Source: Hallerella sp964587155 (GTDB taxonomy: Bacteria > Fibrobacterota > Fibrobacteria > Fibrobacterales > Fibrobacteraceae). From it: a stretch of DNA of 64,000 bases. The DNA lies in NCBI GenBank assembly GCA_964587155.1, contig CAZPKF010000001.1, positions 124,001 through 188,000 of the forward strand. Reading direction: 5' to 3'. Every line of letters starts with the position of its first letter. Position 1 is the first letter of the stretch. Below are positions 50,324 through 57,915 of the stretch, one piece after another. Below the pieces are notes generated by a model. That model was not told the DNA's origin, did not search any database, and was given only the letters and a program-made list of their open reading frames with translations. A program made the position numbers and the translations under genes.

Positions 50324-53050
50324 ATGCGAATTTCATACGGCGTACTCGTTGGACTTTTGGGATGGATTTGCTGCTGCAGCGATGACGTGGAATCCACGTC
50401 GGCGGTGGATGAGCCGTTGCCGGCAGAGCCTTTTGCTAGAACGGCTCCGGTTATCTTTACGGAAGTGACTCCGCAAAATTTGGATTATGAAGACGAGGAC
50501 GGCGACCATTCGGACTGGGTGGAAATTTTCAACCCCGCGGATACGGCGGTCAATCTTGCCGGGTATTCTTTTTCCAATTCCGCAGCGGATCCGGGGAAAT
50601 GGAAGTTTGGCAATGTCGTCGTGCCTCCGCAAAGCTTTTTAATCGTCTTCTTTTCGAAAAAGGATAAACCCGATTTCTCCGCCCCGTCGGATTCCACGCA
50701 AATGATTGGCGACGGCTCATGGAGCTGGAGCGATGCGCAAAGTTCTCCGATTGCCGGAACAAGTACGGCGGAACCGTGGCTTTATTCCCACTACGTCCAT
50801 TCTGAAAATGGAGAACGTTCTGTTTCTGGACAAATGCAACTTGGGCCAAATGGCGAGTTGGGCTGGAGCAGTGCCTGTATTTTTGTCGGCGTGGGAGATG
50901 GTTCTCCGTCTGACGCGTATGATCTTGGCGATGCGAACCAATTGCTGCTCACGGGATATGTGACAAAGGGAGAACCTCTTGAAATTCGGCTGACCCAGCC
51001 CGATTTAGATGACTGGAAGGCCTGGCCAACGCGAATCACGGGAACGGGAGATTCTTCGACGACTTATGTGGTGAATTTGCCGACGGGAACGAATTTTCCG
51101 GATTTGAAGAACATTTACGGGACGCGCTTTGCCGCCGTCGATGGAAATTACAATTTTATCCAGTTTCATTTTTCTTCAATAGTCGCCAGGAATCAGGGGC
51201 ACTTTCCCCATGCGAATTTCAAATTGCCCAAAGAAGGCGGAAATATTTTCCTTTTTGATTCGGCGGGTGTTTTGCGGGATTCGATTGCTTATCCACTAGT
51301 CCCCAAGGGAATGTCCTATTCTTTTGCGGCAAATGGCTGGGGCTTTTCAAAGCCGTCTCCGCTCGGTTTCGGAGACCTTGCTTATGCGACTCAAGCGAAA
51401 AATGTGTTTGAACTGCCTCCATCTGGATTTTATTCCGCACCGATAACGGTTTCGTTTGGCGACGCTTCTGCAGGAACGGTTCGGTGCGAAGTCGGCGGTA
51501 AAGTGCCAACGGAAAACAGTCCGAACCTCATTGGAGAAATGACGATTTCGAATACGACCGTTTTGCGCTGCGCCACGTTCCTTGACGGAGCGTTCCCCGG
51601 TGACGTTATTACGCGGACATATCTTTTTGAAACGCAGCCGACTGTCGCAGCGGCATTTATTACGGCGGATCCCGGACAATTATTTGATCCGGATTCCGGC
51701 ATTTACGAAGAAGGACCGAACGCCAATGCGGAAGAGCCTCATTACGGAGCGAACTATTGGAAAGATAAAACCATCCCCGCAGAAATAACCTTTTTTGAAC
51801 CGGGAGTGGGGACTCCGGCGTTCGAAGCGAATGTGGGGTACGAGATCTTTGGCAATTACAGCCGCGCCAATGACAAAAAATCGTTTGCGCTCAAATTCCG
51901 TAAACGGTTTGGGGAATCCAAACTTCAATATCGGATGTTTCCGGAATTTCCCCGGGTGACAGAATTCAAGGATATCGTATTCCGCAACAACGGTGGAAAT
52001 TTTTATCAGGATTACATTCGCGATTATCTGAGTTCAAGCATTACCGAAGGTTTGGGCGTTGATTATCAAAAAAGCCGTTTCGCCATCGTTTTTTACAATG
52101 GAGAGTATTATGGAATTCATGAAGTCCGCGAACGTCTGAACGAAAATTACTTTGCAAGCAATTACGGATACGATGAAAATTCGATTGATTTGTTGAAAGC
52201 GGATAATTCAATCACGTCTGGCTCGGCTGGGGATTACATCGCGCTAGAAAATTACATGGAAAGCCATGAGCTTTCGGACAGCGCCGCGTTTGCTTATGTC
52301 GCTTCGCAGATGGATGTGGACAATTACACGAGTTATGTGCAAACGGAAATGTTTGTCGCCAATCAGGATTGGCCGGGGAACAATTTAAAGAAGTGGCGTT
52401 CCACTTCTCCGCAGACTAAGTGGAAATGGGCTCTTTACGATTTGGACTGGGGCTTTAATAATGGTCATTCACAATATTCCGATATCGATATGTTCCATTT
52501 CTTTGGCGATTCTACGGCAAGCAGTTATCCCAATGGCGTTGAATTTACGGTTCCTTATCGCAATTTGATGAAAAACGAAAATTTCCGGAACCGCTTCATC
52601 AACCGGTTTAGTGCGCTGACAGCCGCCAAATTCAGCGCGGATACGGTTCTTTCGCGGATTGACTTTTTGATGAAAGAAATCGCAGCAGAAACGCTCCGAG
52701 ACCAAGAACGTTGGCGCCTCAACGACAGTTACATGGAAAGCCAGTTGGAAGTAATTCGGGATTTTGCAAAGAAACGCCCTGCCGAAGTCATTGCGGAAAT
52801 GCGCGCCTTTTTTGGACTGGGTGAAATTCAGCAGGTTATTGTGGCGGCGGAAGGTTGTGGAACCGTTTCTGTCGATGGCATTTCGATCCGTGGCGCAGCG
52901 AATGTCCCCCTGTTTGCTGAAATTCCGGTGACGCTTACTGCGGAAAATGGTGCGGGTTGCGTTTTCCAAGGATGGAACGATGGGGATGTTTCTCCGCAGA
53001 AAGTCGTTTATCCGCAGAACGGAAGCTTGTATCAAGCTGTTTTCCGTTGA
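50324..53050 (+). CDS. CotH-family lipoprotein with a lamin-tail domain
   Basis: 908 residues. A short N-terminus ends in three cysteines (ICCCSD), so it is probably a lipoprotein. Domains in order: lamin-tail domain (about 40-350: VEIFNPADTAVNLAGYSFSN), a beta-rich module (about 370-450), then a CotH kinase-like domain (about 490-830). The latter has GYEIFGNYSRANDKKSF, IHEVRERLNENY and YDLDWGFNN. The C-terminal 60 residues form a bacterial repeat-like beta domain. CotH is an atypical protein kinase first known in spores and widespread on cell surfaces. The location at the surface and any kinase activity are inferred from the family. It is followed by murJ after 178 bases. Confidence 0.85.
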   Translation: MRISYGVLVGLLGWICCCSDDVESTSAVDEPLPAEPFARTAPVIFTEVTPQNLDYEDEDGDHSDWVEIFNPADTAVNLAGYSFSNSAADPGKWKFGNVVVPPQSFLIVFFSKKDKPDFSAPSDSTQMIGDGSWSWSDAQSSPIAGTSTAEPWLYSHYVHSENGERSVSGQMQLGPNGELGWSSACIFVGVGDGSPSDAYDLGDANQLLLTGYVTKGEPLEIRLTQPDLDDWKAWPTRITGTGDSSTTYVVNLPTGTNFPDLKNIYGTRFAAVDGNYNFIQFHFSSIVARNQGHFPHANFKLPKEGGNIFLFDSAGVLRDSIAYPLVPKGMSYSFAANGWGFSKPSPLGFGDLAYATQAKNVFELPPSGFYSAPITVSFGDASAGTVRCEVGGKVPTENSPNLIGEMTISNTTVLRCATFLDGAFPGDVITRTYLFETQPTVAAAFITADPGQLFDPDSGIYEEGPNANAEEPHYGANYWKDKTIPAEITFFEPGVGTPAFEANVGYEIFGNYSRANDKKSFALKFRKRFGESKLQYRMFPEFPRVTEFKDIVFRNNGGNFYQDYIRDYLSSSITEGLGVDYQKSRFAIVFYNGEYYGIHEVRERLNENYFASNYGYDENSIDLLKADNSITSGSAGDYIALENYMESHELSDSAAFAYVASQMDVDNYTSYVQTEMFVANQDWPGNNLKKWRSTSPQTKWKWALYDLDWGFNNGHSQYSDIDMFHFFGDSTASSYPNGVEFTVPYRNLMKNENFRNRFINRFSALTAAKFSADTVLSRIDFLMKEIAAETLRDQERWRLNDSYMESQLEVIRDFAKKRPAEVIAEMRAFFGLGEIQQVIVAAEGCGTVSVDGISIRGAANVPLFAEIPVTLTAENGAGCVFQGWNDGDVSPQKVVYPQNGSLYQAVFR

Positions 53051-53092
53051 CATCCGTTTTCCGAAAGCCCCTCCTATATGAACAGCCCGTCA

Positions 53093-53110
53093 AAAGTTGA
53101 ACGCAACTTT
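53093..53110 (+). repeat. Small inverted repeat after the CotH gene
   Basis: AAAGTTG, four bases, CAACTTT. It lies 43 bases past the CotH stop codon without a T-tract, so it is not a clear terminator. The same stem sequence appears in the rubrerythrin terminator. Confidence 0.35.
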
Positions 53111-53228
53111 CGGGGGCATCGGTATTGACAGCCATTTGGGAATGATTTCCTATTGAAAAACGGTTGCGCTGAACGAGAATTTTTCAAAGAGTCCGTTTCC
53201 CAGTGATAGTTTTTCTAACATTTGCAAA

Positions 53229-54800
53229 ATGAACAAAGCGACTCTTATTATTGCTGCAAGTCTTTTGGCCAGCCGTGTCTTGGGCATCTTGCGAGAAATG
53301 CTTTTGGCCCGGGCGGCGGGCGTTTCAACAGAAAAGAATGCGTTGGATTTGGCATTTTTAATCCCGGATATTTTAAATCATGTCGTCAGTACGGGATTTC
53401 TTTCGATCATCTTTATTCCCATTTTTTTTGGGTATCGAGCTAGGAACGATGAAGAGGGCGCGTGGAAATTTTTCAGCAATATTCTGAATACGCTCGGCCT
53501 GTTGTTCTTGGTGTTGATTGTCCCCTCGTTTATTTGGATGCGGGAACTGATTACGCTTTTCACTTCGGCTGCGGATTTGCCAACGGAATTGTTGGACAGG
53601 GCAACGTATTTGGGGCGTATCATCTTGCCGGGGCAGCTGTTCATCTTTGCGGGTAGTTTTCTTGTCGCTGTTCAACATACGCGAAAACAGTTTGCAATAC
53701 CATCGCTCACCGGGGTCATTTACAATTTGGCGATTATCGTTGGCGGTGTCCTCGGCAGTTCACGTGGCCTTGAAGGTTTTGCCTGGGGCGTTCCCGTGGG
53801 CGCGTTTATCGGTTTTTTTGTGCTGCAAATTATCGGAGCGCATCGTGGCGGAGTCCGTTATTTTCCGGGGCTGCACCCGCTGCATCCGGATGTCGTCCGG
53901 TATGTGAAAATGATGATTCCGATGTCTTTGGGCGTGGGAAGCATGTTTGCTTTTGAATTGGTCATTCGCAGTTTTGGGGGAATGTTCGAATCGAGTGGTA
54001 TTTCCAGTTTGAATTACGCATACCGCGTCATGTACACTCTAGTCGCTGTCTTCGGCTTTTCAGTGGGAGTTTCCAGTTATCCCGATATGGCGCGCCTTGT
54101 CAAGGAAGGAAAGTTCAGCGATTTGAATAATCAAATTTGGTCAAGCCTTTCGCGGATGTTTTGCATTCTCGTACCGGCGGTGATTACTGTTTGGGCGTTG
54201 TCTTTTCCCATTGTGCGGATTTTGTTTGAACGAGGAGCGTTTGTTCGAGAAACGACAGAATACGTGGCGAAACTTTTGCACTGGTATTTGCCGGCTAGCC
54301 TTGGACTCTGTTTGCAAGCGGTCCTTGTGCGCGCTTTTTATGCAAAAGAAAAAATGTGGACTCCGACTCTCATCAACACGGGGATTTTTTTGCTGACGGT
54401 TCCTGCTTATTTGTTCTTGGCGGATGATTTTGGAATTTATGTGGTTCCTATTATTGGTGCGGTGGGGGCTTTTTGTCAGGTAGTGTCTATGGTGTTCCTG
54501 TGGGCGAAACAAACGGGAACAGAGGGCATGAAGCATGCGTTGCAGAATATTGGGCGAGCGTTGGCGAGTTTTGCCGCAATGGTCGTTGTCGCTATTGCGA
54601 TTGAAAATATTTCGTATGATTTTGTGCGAAACGCTCCGCTTTTCGCTCTTCTTGTTTATTCGGGATTTATCGCCGTGATTCTTTTCCCGGCCAGCCTTGT
54701 TTTGCAGAAAACGATCGGTTCCGATGATGCGGGAAACATTTTGCGGGAACTAGTCGGAAAGGTTCTCCGCAAAGTGCATTTTCCCATCAGAAAATTGTAG
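53229..54800 (+). CDS. murJ: Lipid II flippase MurJ
   Basis: 523 residues, about 14 membrane segments. MurJ moves lipid II across the inner membrane for peptidoglycan synthesis. Conserved parts: ASRVLGILREMLLARAAG near the start, IPDILNHVVSTGFLSI, and ALSFPIVRILFERGAF in helix 8. The first conserved arginine region is intact. No Shine-Dalgarno stands before the ATG; TTTGC lies five bases upstream. The gene is separated from rubrerythrin by 45 bases. Confidence 0.95.
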   Translation: MNKATLIIAASLLASRVLGILREMLLARAAGVSTEKNALDLAFLIPDILNHVVSTGFLSIIFIPIFFGYRARNDEEGAWKFFSNILNTLGLLFLVLIVPSFIWMRELITLFTSAADLPTELLDRATYLGRIILPGQLFIFAGSFLVAVQHTRKQFAIPSLTGVIYNLAIIVGGVLGSSRGLEGFAWGVPVGAFIGFFVLQIIGAHRGGVRYFPGLHPLHPDVVRYVKMMIPMSLGVGSMFAFELVIRSFGGMFESSGISSLNYAYRVMYTLVAVFGFSVGVSSYPDMARLVKEGKFSDLNNQIWSSLSRMFCILVPAVITVWALSFPIVRILFERGAFVRETTEYVAKLLHWYLPASLGLCLQAVLVRAFYAKEKMWTPTLINTGIFLLTVPAYLFLADDFGIYVVPIIGAVGAFCQVVSMVFLWAKQTGTEGMKHALQNIGRALASFAAMVVVAIAIENISYDFVRNAPLFALLVYSGFIAVILFPASLVLQKTIGSDDAGNILRELVGKVLRKVHFPIRKL

Positions 54801-54808
54801 TTTGAAAA

Positions 54809-54830
54809 TAAAGCGGCTGATTTCGCTTTA
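54809..54830 (+). promoter_or_regulatory. Hairpin in the rubrerythrin leader
   Basis: TAAAGCG (54809-54815), loop of eight bases, CGCTTTA (54824-54830): a 7-base stem that ends one base before the ribosome site AAGGAG (54831-54836) of rbr. It could control ribosome access or stabilise the 5' end. Confidence 0.45.
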
Positions 54831-54845
54831 AAGGAGACAATCAAT

Positions 54846-55385
54846 ATGGAACTGAAAGGTTCAAAAACAGAAAAAAATTTACTCGAGGCCTTCGCTGGAG
54901 AATCCCAGGCGCGGAATAAATATTCTTATTACGCGTCAAAAGCTCGCAAAGACGGCTTTGTACAAATAGCAAATATCTTTGAAGAAACGGCGAACAACGA
55001 AAAGGAACATGCCAAGCTTTGGTTCAAGTATTTGCATGGCGGAGAAGTTCCAGATACAAAAGTCAATTTAAAAGATGCTGCCGATGGGGAAAATTTCGAA
55101 TGGACGGATATGTATGAACGGATGGCGCAAGAAGCCCGCGAAGAGGGCTTTAACGAAATCGCCGCCAAATTCGCCATGGTCGGAAAAATCGAAAAGGAGC
55201 ACGAAGCCCGTTATCGGAAATTGTTGAAAAATGTCGAAGATGGCCTTGTATTTTCCCGTGACGGGGAAATGATTTGGCAATGTTCCAATTGCGGTCACAT
55301 TGTCGTTGGCAAAAAAGCTCCCGGAATCTGCCCTGTCTGTGGGCACCCGCAGAGTTTCTTTGAAATCAAAAAAGAAAATTTCTGA
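54846..55385 (+). CDS. rbr: Rubrerythrin
   Basis: 179 residues. Non-heme di-iron peroxidase that removes hydrogen peroxide in anaerobes. The four-helix ferritin-like domain has the iron-binding glutamates in FAGESQARNKY, EETANNEKEHAKL and KIEKEHEARY. The C-terminal rubredoxin-type site is CSNCGH and CPVCGHP (four cysteines). AAAGGAG is a strong ribosome site nine bases before the ATG. It is followed 33 bases on by a strong intrinsic terminator. Indicates an anaerobic or microaerobic lifestyle. Confidence 0.96.
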   Translation: MELKGSKTEKNLLEAFAGESQARNKYSYYASKARKDGFVQIANIFEETANNEKEHAKLWFKYLHGGEVPDTKVNLKDAADGENFEWTDMYERMAQEAREEGFNEIAAKFAMVGKIEKEHEARYRKLLKNVEDGLVFSRDGEMIWQCSNCGHIVVGKKAPGICPVCGHPQSFFEIKKENF

Positions 55386-55413
55386 TTTTCGACAAATTCA
55401 TCCTTGATAAAAG

Positions 55414-55452
55414 AAAAACTCGAAAGTTGGAATTCAACTTTCGAGTTTTTTG
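55414..55452 (+). terminator. Intrinsic terminator after rbr
   Basis: A 16-base perfect stem (55414-55429 with 55435-55450), loop GAATT, ending in a T-run. The stem includes the AAAGTTG/CAACTTT core seen at 53093-53110. Confidence 0.9.
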
Positions 55453-55708
55453 ATTCGCTCGCATTTCGTACTTCAAAAAGATTTTTGACGGGGAGTTCTG
55501 CCGTTTTGCGCGCGAAAACGAACGTTCATTTTGAAAAAGAACTGCCTGGACTTTTCTTCAAAGGTTCGCCGCCTTTCGTTGATTGTTGACGGACTTTATT
55601 TTTGCGAAAACGGCTTCCTTCGCCATTGGCGTCGTGCGAAGTTTGCCCATTTGCAGAAAAGTGTTTTCGTTCGACACCCCAAGCAATTCTTCAATTTTTT
55701 CTTTGAGT
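55453..55708. other. Intergenic stretch without a recognised gene
   Basis: 256 bases between two terminators. A minus-strand frame of 60 residues (55558-55740) overlaps the mscL terminator and has no recognised family or ribosome site. A longer plus-strand frame is antisense to mscL. It may be decayed sequence; nothing functional is supported. Confidence 0.45.
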
Positions 55709-55712
55709 ACAA

Positions 55713-55736
55713 AAAAAATCCCCAAGGGGGATTTTT
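55713..55736 (-). terminator. Intrinsic terminator after mscL
   Basis: On the minus strand AAAAATCCCC and GGGGATTTTT pair across a three- to four-base loop, followed by further T residues. It lies 22 bases past the mscL stop. Confidence 0.85.
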
Positions 55737-55757
55737 GCATTTGACGAAAAGATTCGA

Positions 55758-56204
55758 TTATTTGTTCTTGAGCAAATCGCGAATTTCTGTTAAAAGGACT
55801 TCTTCTTTGGACGGAGCCGGCGGCGCAGGAGGTTCTGCAGGTTTTGCCGCTTCTTGCTTGCGCATGTTTTGCATAAATCCCAAGAATTTTTTCATCACGA
55901 TAAAGACCACCAGGGCGACGATGATGAAGTCGAGGATTCCACCGATGAAGTTTCCATAAGGGATTTCGACACCAGCGGAAGTTGTGTAAGAAAGAGCTTT
56001 GAGCCCTTCGCCAGCATCTTTGTTGCCGAACAGGGCGACGATAGCGGTGACGGATGGCATCACGATGTCGTTGACGAAAGAGGTGACGATTTTTCCAAAA
56101 GCGCCGCCGATGATGACACCGATCGCCATATCAACGATGTTTCCTTTGAATGCAAACGCTTTGAATTCTGCGACCAAGCCGGAAGCTTTTCCTTTAATGT
56201 CCAT
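55758..56204 (-). CDS. mscL: Large-conductance mechanosensitive channel MscL
   Basis: 148 residues. Opens under membrane tension to release solutes during osmotic downshock. First membrane helix with GNIVDMAIGVIIGGAFGKIVTSFV (partly quoted: VDMAIGVIIGGAFG), periplasmic loop, second helix FIIVALVVFIVMK, and a C-terminal bundle with a Pro/Ala-rich linker (EAAKPAEPPAPPAP). AAAGGAG stands seven bases before the ATG. It is single and has its own terminator. Confidence 0.97.
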   Translation of the reverse strand: MDIKGKASGLVAEFKAFAFKGNIVDMAIGVIIGGAFGKIVTSFVNDIVMPSVTAIVALFGNKDAGEGLKALSYTTSAGVEIPYGNFIGGILDFIIVALVVFIVMKKFLGFMQNMRKQEAAKPAEPPAPPAPSKEEVLLTEIRDLLKNK

Positions 56205-56279
56205 GGCGGACTCCTTTATTTGAAATTTTTTCTAAAGATAATTTTTTTTGCCCCTTTGCACGATTTCTATTTTTTGCCT

Positions 56280-57155
56280 ATGCTTTGGGTCACATTTGCG
56301 CTCGCATCTGCTTTTTTTCTGGGATTTTACGATATATCCAAGAAAAAAGCCTTGACGGGGAACGCCGTCTTACCGGTTTTATTTTTTGTCAGCTTGACTT
56401 GTGCTGTGCTCCTTTCGCCTGTGTTCTTGATGGGAAAAATTCCAGCACTTTCGTTGCGGGAACACGGAATGCTCGCTTTGAAGGCGGGGATAGTCACGCT
56501 GAGCTGGATTTTTACGTTTAACGCCGTATCCCGATTGCCGTTGAGCATAACATCTCCTATCCGCGCGAGTGCGCCTGTTTTCACCATTGCGATGGCGGTC
56601 GCTTTGATGGGGGAACGCCCCGGTGGGTTTGAATGGTTGGGAATCGGCATTTCTTTAGCCGCTTATTTCGCCATGAGTATCGCTTCGCGAAAAGAAACCG
56701 GGCATTTTTTTACAAACGTTTGGATTCTTTCCATGTTTTTCGGTACTTTTTTAGGGTCGGTCAGCGGTGTTTACGATAAATTCCTTTTGCAACGCGCGCA
56801 TTTGGATCCTTTGGCCATTCAGTTTTATTTCAACATTTACATGGCTTGTTTGCAGGGCTTTGGAATATTGCTTTGCCGTTTTTGGCGAAAGGAACGTTCT
56901 TCGGAAATTCGGTTCCAATTTCGTCCGGTAATCGTGGCAGTGGGCATTTTGTTGGTCGTCGCAGACCGATTTTACTTTTTAGCGGTACACGAACAGGATG
57001 CGTTGATTTCAGTGGTTACGGTCATTCGGCGCTCCAATGTGCTTATCAGTTTTGCCGGGGGGCTGCTGTTTTTCCGTGAACGGAAATCCGGATTGAAGTT
57101 CCTTGCGATGGCGGGAATTCTTTTGGGATTGATCTGCTTTGCCTTGGGAAATTGA
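56280..57155 (+). CDS. EamA/DMT family permease
   Basis: 291 residues with about ten hydrophobic helices and two EamA repeats (first: SLPLSITSPIRASAPVFTIAMAV; second: LISVVTVIRRSNVLISFAGGLLFF, each partly quoted as SITSPIRASAPVFTI and VVTVIRRSNVLISFAGG). The substrate is unknown. The start at 56280 has TTTGC four bases upstream and no Shine-Dalgarno. It is divergent from mscL across 75 bases. It ends two bases before the batE stop on the other strand. Confidence 0.85.
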   Translation: MLWVTFALASAFFLGFYDISKKKALTGNAVLPVLFFVSLTCAVLLSPVFLMGKIPALSLREHGMLALKAGIVTLSWIFTFNAVSRLPLSITSPIRASAPVFTIAMAVALMGERPGGFEWLGIGISLAAYFAMSIASRKETGHFFTNVWILSMFFGTFLGSVSGVYDKFLLQRAHLDPLAIQFYFNIYMACLQGFGILLCRFWRKERSSEIRFQFRPVIVAVGILLVVADRFYFLAVHEQDALISVVTVIRRSNVLISFAGGLLFFRERKSGLKFLAMAGILLGLICFALGN

Positions 57156-57156
57156 A

Positions 57157-57915
57157 TTATTTCACAATTCCCACTTCGCCGATTTTTGCAAAACCGTTGA
57201 TTTTTTCTCCAAGGCGAATGTGCGCCCAACCGTCTTTGACATCGAGGACTTCGACTTCGGTGCCTTCTGAAAGAGTGTTTAACGTTTGATCTTTGTCGCT
57301 TGGGCCGCTGGTGATGTCGGCGGATTCCGCAATGACTACGCCCAGAGAATGGGTGTTTTCTACGTAAATTTTATACGCCGCGCTGCACGCGATGATGCCC
57401 AAAATGAATGCGACTGGAAAAACGCTTGCGAATAGCGCCGTTTTCAGCTTGGGCTGGGACGACAGCACACGGAAAATGTTCAACAGCAAAATGAACCAAA
57501 CGAGTCCCAAAAGAATCAGCATTTGCTGTTTCAGTGAAAAGAAGTGGTGCGCCCGGAAGAAAAAGGCCAATAGCGGATTTTCTTCTACATCGGACTCTTC
57601 GACTTTGTCTTTGGTCAGGCTTTTGGCGAGTTTTAAATTATACAGAACATCTTCATCTGTGGGCGAAAAACGGAGCGCTTTTTCGTAATTCAAAATGGCA
57701 AGCCCGATTCGCCCTTCGCGGTAATGGGCGTTTCCCAAATTGTAAAAGAGGTCGCCGCTTTGGTAGCCGTTGTCGATGCAATTTTGCCAACTTTCCACAG
57801 CCGAAGAAAAATCGCCGGCTTTGTAAGCGGCTGCTCCGCGGTAAAGCGTTTTGCAACTTTCTTTGGCAAAAAGGGAAACGGAAAACGCCAAAATTAAAAA
57901 GAGAAATTTTTTCAC
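57157..57915 (-). CDS. batE: BatE: TPR and SH3-like membrane protein
   Basis: 252 residues. Signal or N-terminal membrane anchor, then TPR repeats (about 22-105: LYRGAAAYKAGDF, FYNLGNAHYREGRIGLAILNYEKAL), two membrane helices (about 130-150 and 160-182), and a C-terminal SH3-like domain (about 190-250: LNTLSEGTEVEVLDVKDGWAHIRLG). BatE belongs to the Bacteroides aerotolerance group. GTG at 57915 is the start because it follows GGAGG and overlaps the batD stop (GTGA). BatA, BatB and MoxR are not present here. Confidence 0.85.
   Translation of the reverse strand: MKKFLFLILAFSVSLFAKESCKTLYRGAAAYKAGDFSSAVESWQNCIDNGYQSGDLFYNLGNAHYREGRIGLAILNYEKALRFSPTDEDVLYNLKLAKSLTKDKVEESDVEENPLLAFFFRAHHFFSLKQQMLILLGLVWFILLLNIFRVLSSQPKLKTALFASVFPVAFILGIIACSAAYKIYVENTHSLGVVIAESADITSGPSDKDQTLNTLSEGTEVEVLDVKDGWAHIRLGEKINGFAKIGEVGIVK

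Noticed and set aside
55558..55740. A 60-codon minus-strand frame between rbr and mscL
   Set aside because: It overlaps the mscL terminator, lacks a ribosome site and has no recognised family. It may be a gene remnant, but nothing supports it.
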